DNA of 64,000 nt from Rhynchopus euleeides (Eukaryota; Euglenozoa; Diplonemea; Diplonemida; Diplonemidae): contig OY723261.1 in the NCBI GenBank assembly GCA_963210315.1, positions 1,984,001 through 2,048,000 on the forward strand. The letters run 5' to 3'. The notes under the pieces are model-generated. The model was not told the origin of the DNA. It made no database searches and saw nothing but the letters and a program-made list of their open reading frames with translations. Made by a program: the position numbers and the translations under genes. The first letter of the stretch is position 1, and the number at the start of each line of letters is the position of its first letter. Below are positions 42,201 to 51,848 of this stretch, one piece after another.

Positions 42201-45200
42201 CTGGAGACGAAGGACGGGAACCTCTCGCGGGCGCTGACGGTGGTGCTTACTGGTGGTGTCTTCTTCGCGACACGATGGGGGCGCAACGGCGCCTACGTCT
42301 CTGGCAGGCGTGCGACGACAGACGAGACGTCGGACTCCTCATCCCATGCCCCATCTCCCTCACCGGCTGCTGACGCGGCTATGGAAGGGGACGAAGAGGA
42401 TGAAGAAGCTGAGGAAGAGGAGGAGTGCGAGTACGAAGAGGAGGAGGACGAGGAGCAGGGAGACGCCGATCTGCTCGGTTCTCAGGATTCCTTCGACTGG
42501 GATATCGTGTCCGATCCGGCGGCTGAAGAGGCAGACGTACGGGACCCCAAGCTGTGTGTACACTGCGATGGTGCGGACAGTGACACGCCCGATCACCTTT
42601 GGTGGGCATGCAGTGCGTTTGACTCCGTCAGGTCTCAACCTCAGTACGAACCCCTGCTGCAGCTGGACCGCTCAGGGTGGCCCCCGTGCCTTGCGAGATA
42701 CGGCGTGGTGCCAGAGGGATTCCAGGTAGACGAGACCTTGCTGCACACGCTGATGGGGCGCATCGTGCTGAAGCGGTGGGAGCTCGAGGCGAAGATGCGG
42801 CGCGCTGGACCCCTCGTGCACCCCTGGACGGCTGCTCTCTCCTGGCCGGCAGAGGCTTTTGACTTCGACGTATCCAGTATCCCAGAGAAGCCAGCAGCGC
42901 GGCTGTGGCCGTATAGCGCTGCGTCTCTCAGGGCGATACTTGCGTGGCTCGCAGCGCTCCAATGGACGAAGCAAGGCACGGTGTCGAACATCGAGCTCGC
43001 CCTTGACTTCGAAATCTTCACAGGGAAGGCGTTACAGCCCTCGGAGCGCTCGGCACGAACCTCCAACCCCGCGATGGCCGAGCGTGGCAACCTCCTCTGG
43101 ACGATGATGGGCTGCCTGAAGAGGCTATGCGACCAGCTAAGCCTTCCTACCCCGTGGCCTGCGCGACGCGAGGACCGGGTCGGCTCCCTCTGCTCGGTAG
43201 GCGCTGGAGAGGTCTGGGGCGGGATGACACCCCGGCCCGTGTTCGCAGGTGGCGCAGAGACGATCGCGGCGTTAGAGGCGAGTGCAGAACAGGCATGTGC
43301 GGCCGCAGGCGTCGATGCAGACGGCAATATCGTGAGGTGGGGAACAAACGTGTTCCCAGACTACACTGGGATCCCCCGGACCACGCGAGCCTCACAATGG
43401 GATGGGCCACGCCCGCCCCCGCCGCGCAGCGCTATACCCGTACCAGTGCCGCGGTCGCTCGCGAGCACGTCTCTGGGCCCCCGGAAAGTGTGCAACGCGC
43501 ATTCGAAACCGAAATGCGACGAGTGCGATAATGCCAAGCGGAATTACGCACTGACGATAGCTGCGTGTTGCCGCGTCCACCACCACCACGCGGACGGCCT
43601 GAAGGTGATGTGTTGTGAGACACACCACATGACGCGATGCGGCACCTGCGCCAATGTGAAGACATGCTGCGCGGCCGGCCACCATGGGCGCGCCCCCAGG
43701 GTCGACCAAGTTGCGAGCACGGATGACGACAGCAGCAGCTGCGAAGACGACTCTGACAGCGAGGGAGAGGAGGGCAGCTCTGGTGCCACTGAGCATGATG
43801 GAGACGACGCTGCAGATGCGGGCTCCACCAGCGAGGAAGTCCCTCCCTCGTCTGAGATGGATAGCGACACGACGGCTGCGGCTGCGGTGAAACGCACCGC
43901 CATCGTTCTGGACGCCTCCGACGAGGACTCGATGGGGCAGGATGCCGTGAAACGCACCGCCATTTGTTTAGATCACTCTGACGAGGGCCCGTCCCTCTGG
44001 GGGGCTGGGATAGTGTGTGTGCGACAGCCAGAGTGGGACATGTGTGCGTCTCTTCTTCTTCTTTGGCCGGGCGTGATTGAGCATTTGGCTCTTTGCTGCC
44101 CCGACGATCAGCCCAGTGAGGGCGAGTTGGGTTCTTCTGCGGAGTCATCTGCGTTGACCCCACGCGAATTCCCTGGTTTTCTTTTCTCGCCTTCCCCTCG
44201 AATGAATACCCCTGCTTCCCCTACCCCGCGTAAGATGGGTGCAGAGCACGTTACGCTTGATGCGGATGAATCGTCGGGCTCCCAGCCTGATGATGCTCGT
44301 CTCGCTCCACCAGCAGATACAGCACCGCCTCCGGCGCCCTCTCCGGCTCCGGAGCTCGTGCTGCACACAGACCTGCTGGACGGGCTACAGACCCCGCAGT
44401 CGGGCTCGCCGCCCCTCCCAGAGAGCGCCACGCAACGGAGATCTCCGAGCCCTTGCGTGGGGCGCCGCCTTCCTTTCTCTCCCTCTCTCCCCTCTGAGTC
44501 CTCGGTGCCCCGCGCGCAGAAGCGGGTAGCACCCATACAGGAGACAGGCGAATCTGCCCTGGGGCAACGCTCCTTTAACAACAGAAGAGTAGAACCTCAA
44601 CCCCCCGTGTCCCCTGGTTCACCGATTTCAGCGTCAAGCCTTCGGCCTGACGAGGATAGTATCATGCCCCCATCAGAACTTGCTTCCCCCCTTCCTCTCT
44701 CGCCTGCACCTTCCCTTGTTGTGGATGACTCGCCGGGCTTTCAGCCCGTCGACACTCGGCTTAGTCCCCCATCAGACACTGTGTCACCCCCACCACCCTC
44801 TCCATGTCAGGAGCCCCTAGTGCCTTTAGACACTGCAACCCCCTCTCTTCCCGACTGGCAGGCAGAAACGCCGTCTCACCAGGGGGGCGACACGCTCTCC
44901 CACGAGTGCACGTCGCCGAGCCCTTACGTGGGGCGTCGACTTCCTTTCTCCCCTTCCTCCCCTTCTGAGTCCTCGGTTCCCCGCGCGCAGAAACGTGTAG
45001 CGCACATGCGGGAGGCAGACGAATCTGCCCTGGAGCGATGCTCGTTTCATAACAACAGAGCAGGTTTTCCTTCCTCCCGCACGATCATCAGCACAGCTAG
45101 ATCGGGCGTGCCTTCCCCTTTCCCACGGGCCTCACAGGCCTTGCGCTTCTTGGAGCGCAAGACACGTGCTGTCCGTCCTTCTCGTTCTCGTTTCCTCCAG

Positions 45201-45413
45201 AAGCAGGTGTTGCGTGCGGTTCCGAAGCGCACCCGCTGCATCCCCTCTCCCACCATCTTTCGTTCGGCGGCTATTCCGCGCTCTTTTCAACGCGTCGTCG
45301 CGAAGATTGCGCCTCAGTATCAGCAGGCGCAATCTCCGGCTTCCAGTGTGTGTGTGTCCCCCCTCCTTTACAGCGCAACGAGGAGGAGAGCGAAACCGTG
45401 TGGTGTCACGTAG
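39225..45413 (+). CDS. Non-LTR retrotransposon protein: partial endonuclease and reverse transcriptase
   Basis: The frame is 2,062 residues and lacks the beginning of its endonuclease. An APE-like endonuclease C-terminal half shows GDLN (about 85), SRIDYVLMN (about 130) and NHSLVSVTL; the N-terminal catalytic part is absent, suggesting 5' truncation. The reverse transcriptase domain (about 455-760) shows LIPKSEDLSPTNLRPIT, LALDFQKCFDRV, NGILQGCPIS and SFADDGTLVS, with FADD at the catalytic site. A CCHC knuckle (LCVHCDGADSDTPDHLWWAC) is at about 1110, and a His/Cys-rich patch (CRVHHHHADG, THHMTRCGTC) at about 1440. The last 500 residues are Ser/Pro-rich with duplicated blocks (VGRRLPFSPS...SESSVPRAQKRVA; AVKRTAI). 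Such proteins copy element RNA at a nicked target in the nucleus. The long C-terminal extension is unusual. Confidence 0.88.
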   Translation: MATMVRQPCVSRAVPNSAITAGFEDGRVMHSMVALGSGATFLHVFVVYAHSGCDNKTVAAREALLNSVLFEAQAQVGGAPAVVLGDLNTDVARSPTLRRALENEWVDAAVLQATRSGGDPPPTYTSTRASSRIDYVLMNRIAAQSFVSCSTSLAGVPNHSLVSVTLDSLAFAQETLRYKVPRAIPAPPRSPDADETPPEPPDLAPFYDAVKREAVEDAWMILSGMCERHLLDGSEVAASEERSYLGRGAAREPQRVRVAAPSSATLGTVATAKELRYSATISRMEHYVRARSCVKSGPGAVSGQLVRCWRKCRNVLRELPQECGVTSHLLGSVPDVATVKKLLHAVRGRLHDINREACKARKQRWRGTVRQMFASDRKSLVTVLKGSPGQAADTVKKGNGELTAKVSEMDAILMEAWAPIHRMYTGDRAEPEFAPFAREYDGLFEKHPMQVEDVSGSDLLEMLKRRKKKSAACGVDGWRMDELQRLPLPLMDGFAAFFNLVERTGKWPKGLLTALVSLIPKSEDLSPTNLRPITVTSAVYRLWACRRLIDIMKWQETWALDTQHGFRQGHRCEDVLNELTTLIEETLLDDSKQLYLLALDFQKCFDRVPQKLVLELAEAMGLHQRILRPLKTMYSGLKRRFKLPLGVGGRFEVTNGILQGCPISVILINALLSVMFKAVDVRVPSVSSQSFADDGTLVSQEDEASVQQAVDVVVGFCNITGMALNVKKTVAMGIPRGSSGFRRRHPYVGQVRVQDNILPTETASKILGAKACVSDKVQVRRNDARLESHKPLLMRLPTSPLSTRQRAEIVASNVVSSTVSGGAFAPLSKTATQRLRSRLTTGILGVKHPSRSVGAMLTILHKAHRVDPAIANSYRILCNLFDTCVRIPHMVDRMNRIAVLYEDHPTLSSADALGPVGIAISVALPAAGLEWGDDIRDCAIGDMCLAGEPRSSRNHALRDNLRRQGWKALAKHRPSFSGIENGVDYDRTNALRLETKDGNLSRALTVVLTGGVFFATRWGRNGAYVSGRRATTDETSDSSSHAPSPSPAADAAMEGDEEDEEAEEEEECEYEEEEDEEQGDADLLGSQDSFDWDIVSDPAAEEADVRDPKLCVHCDGADSDTPDHLWWACSAFDSVRSQPQYEPLLQLDRSGWPPCLARYGVVPEGFQVDETLLHTLMGRIVLKRWELEAKMRRAGPLVHPWTAALSWPAEAFDFDVSSIPEKPAARLWPYSAASLRAILAWLAALQWTKQGTVSNIELALDFEIFTGKALQPSERSARTSNPAMAERGNLLWTMMGCLKRLCDQLSLPTPWPARREDRVGSLCSVGAGEVWGGMTPRPVFAGGAETIAALEASAEQACAAAGVDADGNIVRWGTNVFPDYTGIPRTTRASQWDGPRPPPPRSAIPVPVPRSLASTSLGPRKVCNAHSKPKCDECDNAKRNYALTIAACCRVHHHHADGLKVMCCETHHMTRCGTCANVKTCCAAGHHGRAPRVDQVASTDDDSSSCEDDSDSEGEEGSSGATEHDGDDAADAGSTSEEVPPSSEMDSDTTAAAAVKRTAIVLDASDEDSMGQDAVKRTAICLDHSDEGPSLWGAGIVCVRQPEWDMCASLLLLWPGVIEHLALCCPDDQPSEGELGSSAESSALTPREFPGFLFSPSPRMNTPASPTPRKMGAEHVTLDADESSGSQPDDARLAPPADTAPPPAPSPAPELVLHTDLLDGLQTPQSGSPPLPESATQRRSPSPCVGRRLPFSPSLPSESSVPRAQKRVAPIQETGESALGQRSFNNRRVEPQPPVSPGSPISASSLRPDEDSIMPPSELASPLPLSPAPSLVVDDSPGFQPVDTRLSPPSDTVSPPPPSPCQEPLVPLDTATPSLPDWQAETPSHQGGDTLSHECTSPSPYVGRRLPFSPSSPSESSVPRAQKRVAHMREADESALERCSFHNNRAGFPSSRTIISTARSGVPSPFPRASQALRFLERKTRAVRPSRSRFLQKQVLRAVPKRTRCIPSPTIFRSAAIPRSFQRVVAKIAPQYQQAQSPASSVCVSPLLYSATRRRAKPCGVT

Positions 45414-45484
45414 AGCAAGAGTAGGATAGCGGGCCCGGTTCCTCACGGTATGGTCCTTCGGGGCCAGGCTGCGATGCCAGCACG

Positions 45485-45851
45485 CTAACCCAAATTGCAA
45501 TACGACGTGGTGTGATTTGTTGTGACCAGTTGTGACGACTTGTGACCCTTTTGTGATGAGGTGTGATCTGTTGTGATCTGTTGTGATCGCGATCCAAAAT
45601 TTTAAATTTTTGAAATTTTGGATCGCGATCACAACAGATCACAACAGATCACAACAGATCACAACAGATCACACCTCATCACAACTCATCACAAAAGGGT
45701 CACAAGTCGTCACAACTGGTCGCAACAAATCACAACTGGCCACAACAAATCGCAACAAATCACAACAAATCACAACATTTGGCGTTGTGATTTGTTGTGA
45801 TCGGGTGTGATTCGTTGTGATTTGTTGTTTTTTCCCCCAGCCTGATTACCC
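45485..45851. repeat. Palindromic TGTGAT-type repeat arrays, right
   Basis: TTGTGATCTGTTGTGATC repeats run into a centre at about 45603 (GATCGCGATCCAAAATTTTA) and then continue as their inverse complements to about 45730; a second, smaller palindrome centres near 45783. The left half follows the retroelement stop directly and probably is its 3' tail. Confidence 0.7.
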
Positions 45852-45921
45852 CAAGTGCGCTGCATGTGCTCAGCGCAACACCATCACCACCACCACGCAC
45901 ATCCCCACCAGCTCAGCAGAA

Positions 45922-47142
45922 ATGTTCTCCCGCATTGCATGTGTGGTGGTGTGTGTCTTCCTCACTGATCATGGCGCCGCGGGCGCCACTGTCGCCCCTG
46001 CCACACTCATCCCGAGCGACACGGGTGTCCCTCCCACCATGGTGAGCGACTCGGGCGCCCCTGTCCCTGTCACACCTATTCCCCCCACCACGGGCGCGCC
46101 TCCCACCATTGTGAGCGACTCGGGTGCCCCTGTCCCGGTCACACCTATTCCTCCCACCACGGGTGTCCCTCCAACCATTGTGAGCGACTCGGGCGCCCCT
46201 GTCCCTGTCACACCTATTCCTCCCACCACGGGTGTCCCTCCTACCATCGTGAGCGACTCGGGCGCGCCTCCCACCATCGTTAGCGACTCGGGCGCCCCTG
46301 TCCCTGTCACACCCGTCCCCACAACTGCAACGCCAGCTCCTCCGACACCACCCCGTGTCTGCACTGAGGACGCGGCTTGCCGTGTGTTCGGTGACGGGAC
46401 TGCCACCTGCACGACCTCTCGGCACTGTGCCTGCGGGACCCACTCAGGCGAGCTCTGCGAGATCGCAGTTACCTCCCCTGCACCTACTGGCGTGCACATG
46501 AGTGTCGGCATCGCGTTGCAGGTGCCGTGCAATCGTGCCGGCTCGCAGGCCCTGCTGGACACCCTACGTGCTGAGGCCAGTGCACGTGGAGCACAGGATG
46601 TGTCTGCTGGTGCCTCCTGCGGCACCCTGTCCGTCGCACTGTCTGGGGTGGTGCCTGACGCGACGACCGCAGCAACGGCCGATGCACTTGTCGGCGCTCT
46701 CGGTGCAGCTGCTGTGGTACACTCCAACATTACAAACGTCACGCATGCCTCACAGCTCGACCCGTTTGTTCAAACAGCACAGACGAGTGGCAGGAACACA
46801 ACCGCAGTGTGCACGCAGGAAGCACTCAACACAATGCAGACGTATGACGGGCGCTGTCTCGTCATCAGCTGCAACGACGGGTTTGTCCTGCACGTTGAGA
46901 CACGCGACGGGAAGGACTACCAGACGTGCGCACGTGTCTCTGTGCACATGCCACAGCCTACCAGCACACCTGCCCCTGACGCAGGGGATGACGACCTGAG
47001 TGCTGGTGCTATCGCAGGCATCGTGGTGGGCTGTGTCGCTGCCGTGGCTGTGTTGGCCCTTGTGCTGGTGTGGTATGTGGGACGTGCCGCAGGTTCGAAG
47101 CAGCAGCAGGACAGCCACCCGACCGAGCCTGCTGATGCGTAA
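45922..47142 (+). CDS. Type I membrane protein with Pro/Thr repeats and EGF-like module
   Basis: It has 406 residues. A signal peptide (MFSRIACVVVCVFLTDHGAA) starts the protein. Residues about 25-130 are tandem VTPIPPTTGVPPTIVSDSGA-type repeats, probably a glycosylated stalk. A six-cysteine EGF-like module follows (about 147-179, CTEDAACRVFGDG to HCACGTHSGELC), then an unrecognised domain with spaced cysteines. One transmembrane helix (about 362-386, IVVGCVAAVAVLALVLVWYV) precedes a 20-residue cytoplasmic tail. It probably acts at the cell surface, but the ligand is unknown. The ATG follows CTCAGCAG by 2 nt. The frame is open upstream into the inverted repeat, but that part lacks a signal sequence and is probably untranslated. 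Confidence 0.78.
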   Translation: MFSRIACVVVCVFLTDHGAAGATVAPATLIPSDTGVPPTMVSDSGAPVPVTPIPPTTGAPPTIVSDSGAPVPVTPIPPTTGVPPTIVSDSGAPVPVTPIPPTTGVPPTIVSDSGAPPTIVSDSGAPVPVTPVPTTATPAPPTPPRVCTEDAACRVFGDGTATCTTSRHCACGTHSGELCEIAVTSPAPTGVHMSVGIALQVPCNRAGSQALLDTLRAEASARGAQDVSAGASCGTLSVALSGVVPDATTAATADALVGALGAAAVVHSNITNVTHASQLDPFVQTAQTSGRNTTAVCTQEALNTMQTYDGRCLVISCNDGFVLHVETRDGKDYQTCARVSVHMPQPTSTPAPDAGDDDLSAGAIAGIVVGCVAAVAVLALVLVWYVGRAAGSKQQQDSHPTEPADA

Positions 47143-48355
47143 CCCTGCACCCCTTGCCCCTTGCAGCATGCAGCACCATGTGCACACGCCTGGTGCTGCT
47201 GATCCTGATCTGTTGGGCTGTGATTCTCTGCCCTTTCTTCCCTCTTTCCCGTGTTGACGGTGATGCCGCTCTGTTGGTATCCGTATATCTTCCCCTCATC
47301 CTCTGGATGAAGTGTGCATGGGCCCCGTGTGCCTGACACTGCCCCTTCATGCACCAGCCTAGGCAACCGGTGGCAAACTGCACGTGGTGGGTACTCGTCT
47401 CTCTCAGAAACAAAGAAGTCATTCGGCTTTCCTGCAAGCTAACGACCAGCCCTTTACCCTGCTCCGCGGAGCCTGCACGCCTGTGTGCAGCCTCTTGGTC
47501 AAAGGTGCTGGCCGGTTCTGCAACCTTTTCCGTCCCCCAACACGGCCCCTTCACATCCAGAGCAACCCTTCTTCGTGATCCCAGAAACACATCAGAGCAG
47601 AGCCTTGCCTGCAGCTGGTGCGGGTGTGCCCCTCCTGCTGTGGCTGAGAGGAGGCATGGCAGTCCCACACGGCACCATCTTCGGCAAGGCAATGTTCAGC
47701 TGGGTTGTTGCTGTTATTTGTTGATCTTGTTGCTTTTGTTCCGTGGTTTTGCTTTGTGTTCACCGGGCCCCCTCTCCCGGTTGCTGTGTTTCCAACGCAG
47801 CAACAAAGCAGGCCAAGTCTGTCGATGTTCATCCCCTGCCCTCTCTTCGCATTGACCCTCGAACCCATCCGATCCCTGTGTTCTGCGGGTCTGCCACATC
47901 TCTTCCTGGCGCCACGAGTGTCCCACAGACATATTCCTGCTTACCCTCGTTGTCCCCTTCCAGCCCCACAGCCCCATTGCTCCTGGGCTGTGTATGTTGG
48001 ACAAGAACTATCTTTCTGCCCAGGGCAATTCCAAACGATCGACCCACCAAACCCTGGTTCCCCCCCCCCCCCCCCCACGCCCCCCACTTTTTCCGCGGTC
48101 CAACCACCAGGCCACTGCCAGACAACTGCTCCACACCCATTGTGCATTGATCCGCCTTGTCTGGCATATGATGGTGTGGTGACAACAAAAATGACTAACA
48201 TTGCAAGAAGGTGCTGGGAGGCTTGCTTTCCCATCCACACTTTTTTTCATCGACCCCATCGGCCCACCGTATTTCTGCAGGCGCCCCTGATCCTGATCGC
48301 CACACTGCAACACACACACCACTACCACCACCACCCCTCCCCAGCCCCAGGCAAG
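47143..48355. other. Intergenic spacer and leader of the coiled-coil gene
   Basis: The coiled-coil gene frame is open back to 47705, but that stretch is of mixed composition and contains a C-run (48060-48076). A pyrimidine tract ending CCCCAGCCCCAG lies just before the chosen ATG. Nothing else is seen. Confidence 0.45.
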
Positions 48356-50776
48356 ATGGAGCTGGACACCTGCTCCCCAGTGAGCATGGGGCCTCCCTCA
48401 GGCAGCCCCTGCAGCCAGGTGTCATCGAACACAGCAAGCTCTGGCTCTGGAGAGGATGTCCTCTCGGTGTCACCCCCGCGCAGCGCACACCAGCTCCACC
48501 TCCACCTGGCGGAACCCCCGCCGCAGCAGCGCCAGGCACGCCCCTCGCTCTCCTCCGCCTCCTCCACCACCGCCTCCGCCTCCTGCTCCCCGCCGCAGTC
48601 CGCATCGCCTCGGTGCAGCACCTCTGCGCCCTCCATCCCCGCATCGTCGTGCCTGCAGTCCCTCTCCCCAGGGAGATCCTCACGCTCCCCTCCAGCGGTG
48701 CGCCACGCCCACCCCCCCCGGAGCGAGGCACCGTCAGGCGCCGCCGACACGCAGGATTTTGTGACAGCTGCTGAGAACGACCGCGCCTCCGGGAGGGCCT
48801 CCTCCCTCCACTCCGGGCAGAGCAGCAGCGATGCGGGGCGGCGGCACCCCCTCCCCGCCAAGGCGCTGTTCGAATTGGATGACGACCTCCCTGTGGGCGA
48901 GATGGCCTGCAGCGACGCAGGCGCTGAGGGTGGCGCATCGCCTCACCCTGACACCAGCCTGCTGGACCTGAGCTGCCACACGGTGTGTGGGGGGGAGGCG
49001 GTCAGCCCGGAGCAGGAGGCGCGTAGGCCGGGCGGCGCGGACCCTGCTGTGGTGGAGGCGATTGACAGCGGCAGCTGCCAGCGGATCCGCTCGCTGCGGC
49101 GGGAGAGGGAGCAGCAGGTGGAGTGCCTGCGTCTGCTGCAGAGCAGCGTGCCGGAGGGGGGTGTTGTTGGTGGGGGCGAGGTGGCGCGTCTGCGCGAGCA
49201 GAATGCTCAGCTGCGGCTCAGCCTCGCGGAGCTGCGTGCGGAGGTGCGCAGCACGCAGGCCGACCTGGCGGAGCAGGCGCGTGCCGTGGCCCGGCAGGAG
49301 GTGGAGGGGCAGCTGGCTGCGCAGGAGCAGGCGTTGGCCCGGACCCTCGCCTCGCTGCAGCACAGGCAGGCCGAGGCGCTGCACGATGCTGTGGGGCGGG
49401 CTGTGGAGGCGCGCCCCACTCCCCGCGTGGAGGGGCTGACGGCAGACGCTGCCACAGAGCATGTCACTCTCCTCTTCGGGAGGCTCAGCAAGGCGCAGGA
49501 AGCGGCGGAGGCGGCGCGTGTGAAGGATGCTGTGCAGGCCAGCATCAAGCCTGCCGTGAAGGGGTTTGTGGAGGGCAGCCTGATGCCGCGCATCACGGAG
49601 CGCCTCGCAGCGACGGAGGCCCTGATGCGGGAGATGGTGGTGTCGCGCGTGGAGGAGGCCACGGGGTCTGGGCCCACGGAGGGCGACCTGGCGGAGCTGC
49701 GCGGCAGCCTGCGGCAGCTGGAGGGACAGCTGCAGCGGCAGCAGGAGGAGGCGGTGGCGGAGAGGGAGGAGAGGGTGCGGCAGCAGCAGCAGCAGCAGAA
49801 GCAGAAGCAGAAGGACATCCCTGTGGAGGCCATGGTGGAGGCTGCAGCGGAGGGCCTGGAGAGCAAGGTGTGCCGCGAGGTGCGCGATGCCGAGTCGCGC
49901 CTGATGGAGGCGTTGGAGTCGAAGCTGCGCGGGTTTGACGAGTCGCAGATGCAGGCCGCCGCGACGGCGGCTGCAACCGCGTGCGGCATACACAACGCGC
50001 AGAACGTCGACGCGCTGGTCCAGAAGTGCCGCGACCCCATCGAGAGCGCCACAAAGGAATTCCTCAAAACGCACTCCGAACGTGCCTACCATCAGAACCT
50101 CGCCCTGTGGACCCGGGTGAAGGAGCTGGAGGGGCAGGTCGACACCCTGAAGGCCGCGCTGCATCAGCAGCAGCAGGATCAGGAGGACCGGCAGGAGCAG
50201 CAGCGCGCCAAGTCAACACCACCTGCACCCCCTGCCCCCGTTGCGCCTGCCCCTCCCGCCGCTGCCGAGGCAAAGGCGGCGGAGAGGCCTGCGCCTGCCC
50301 CTGAGATGAAGGTGGGGGGCGTGCAGCCAGGCGCGGGGCTGCTGGATAAGCTGAAGTCGCTTGAGTCCAAAATGGCGTCGGCCTGTCTCGAAACACCCCC
50401 CAGTAGGCGTGGCGGTGGGGGTGGGAGTCGCGGCGGTGGAGGCGCCTGGGGTGACTACCAGAAGCGGATGTATAAAGAGTTCCGCGCGGTGAGCCGCCAG
50501 CAGGTTGGCGATACCGCCCCGCCTGCCGTCACCCCGCAGAAGCCCAGCCCGCCGTCCACCCTGCTGTCCTTCGGCGTGTCGCCCACCACCCCCGGGATGG
50601 GGGGCGAGCAGGGGGGGCGCAGGGGCGGTGGGTTGGCGCTGGGGTGTGGCAGGGGGGACGGCCCGCCACCCATCTCACCCCCGTCGATGTCTTCGATAGA
50701 TCCTGATGGGGATGCGATGGATATGACGCAGTCGCACCAGCAGCCGTGGTGGCAGGAGCGGGTGCAGGCGCCGTAG
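48356..50776 (+). CDS. Coiled-coil protein with low-complexity ends (806 residues)
   Basis: I do not recognise a family. Residues 1-215 are Ser/Pro-rich and probably disordered. Residues about 235-480 are predicted coiled coil (for example LREQNAQLRLSLAELRAEV and EEAVAEREERVRQQQQQQ). A second helical part, about 480-620, includes CGIHNAQNVDALVQKCRDPI and LWTRVKELEGQVDTLKAAL. The C-terminus has Ala/Pro, then Gly/Arg-rich runs (RRGGGGGSRGGGG) and a DYQKRMYKEFRAVSRQQV helix. The composition suits a cytoskeletal or scaffold protein. The start was chosen because it follows the AG acceptor-like site by 5 nt. Confidence 0.65.
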   Translation: MELDTCSPVSMGPPSGSPCSQVSSNTASSGSGEDVLSVSPPRSAHQLHLHLAEPPPQQRQARPSLSSASSTTASASCSPPQSASPRCSTSAPSIPASSCLQSLSPGRSSRSPPAVRHAHPPRSEAPSGAADTQDFVTAAENDRASGRASSLHSGQSSSDAGRRHPLPAKALFELDDDLPVGEMACSDAGAEGGASPHPDTSLLDLSCHTVCGGEAVSPEQEARRPGGADPAVVEAIDSGSCQRIRSLRREREQQVECLRLLQSSVPEGGVVGGGEVARLREQNAQLRLSLAELRAEVRSTQADLAEQARAVARQEVEGQLAAQEQALARTLASLQHRQAEALHDAVGRAVEARPTPRVEGLTADAATEHVTLLFGRLSKAQEAAEAARVKDAVQASIKPAVKGFVEGSLMPRITERLAATEALMREMVVSRVEEATGSGPTEGDLAELRGSLRQLEGQLQRQQEEAVAEREERVRQQQQQQKQKQKDIPVEAMVEAAAEGLESKVCREVRDAESRLMEALESKLRGFDESQMQAAATAAATACGIHNAQNVDALVQKCRDPIESATKEFLKTHSERAYHQNLALWTRVKELEGQVDTLKAALHQQQQDQEDRQEQQRAKSTPPAPPAPVAPAPPAAAEAKAAERPAPAPEMKVGGVQPGAGLLDKLKSLESKMASACLETPPSRRGGGGGSRGGGGAWGDYQKRMYKEFRAVSRQQVGDTAPPAVTPQKPSPPSTLLSFGVSPTTPGMGGEQGGRRGGGLALGCGRGDGPPPISPPSMSSIDPDGDAMDMTQSHQQPWWQERVQAP

Positions 50777-51848
50777 CCCTGATGTTGCCGTGCCACCACT
50801 CCTCTAGGTAGAATTCAAATTGAGACTCAAGTCAAGCGCCTCCCACCGGGTCCCTCCACTCGCCTCCTGGCGGTACACCGACGGGTTTGCGGGGGGGCAG
50901 CCTCGAAATAGGAGATACAGGAGAGCATGGCGACGGAGGCAGCAGCATACACTAGATTAGTCGGCATGTGGGGTAGGGTGGGATGGGGTGGGGACACACG
51001 GCGATGCCGACGTGCTTTCCCTGGAGTGGGGGGTGAGACGGGGGTGTGGTGGTGTGTGTGTTTTTAGACCTTTTCTCCCCCACGCTGTTGGCGTGGTTTA
51101 GATTGTTTTTCTGCGGGGTTGGAGGGGAGGGGTAGGTGTAGGTGGGTGTGTGCCCCGGCGGGCCCCACCCCTCCTCTATCCCCTGTCGAGCTCTCCCGCC
51201 AGGACGGGGGGGGTTTAGAGTGGATGAAGAGGCGGAGGTGGTGGTTACGGGGACCAACCGTAGAGATGCCCCACCTGGGGGGGGGCTAGGGTCCGGCGGA
51301 ATGGCTAGATTGCAAGACGAATGGCACCCACTCCCCCATTCCCCCTCGCTCCCAACTTCCGGCTGTTCTCAGCGATACAGCCCCTTCCAATGGGGATACG
51401 GACGACCATCAGTCGTGTCCACCACCCGTTCCGAGCTGCCGAGATCTGCGACTGCGATGGTAAATCATTAGGCACACCAGACACAGCCGTACTTCACGGT
51501 GGTGTGGATGATGACAACCTTTTCAAGTTCTTGCTTGAGTGCTTCGGCTGGCTGAGGGCAGACATCTCGGACAATGGAGTTACCTCTGACACACACAAAC
51601 CCACACCACACCCACTTCCGCCTTGTGCGGAACACACACACCAAGAGTCTGTGTATGTGATAGAGTTTTGCACCCCACCTTCGATCACACCCTTGCGAAG
51701 GCGATGCAGGTGACTTGTCCTCTCTGAGAGACCGGAAGTTGTGCAACAACCTACACACACATCCACATTCGTAAGCAGCAGACGTTTCACGAACGGCGTC
51801 ACAAGCTCCACCCACACTCAGGTAGCAAACACACTATCACACAGAGTA
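50777..51848. other. Intergenic spacer before the cysteine-rich gene
   Basis: No gene was found. G-rich stretches lie at 50890-50897, 51207-51214 and 51278-51286. A TCACACAG acceptor-like site is 4 nt before the next ATG. Confidence 0.5.

Noticed and set aside
47705..48355. Upstream extension of the coiled-coil protein frame
   Set aside because: It runs through a C homopolymer and an acceptor-like AG, and its composition differs from the rest of the protein.
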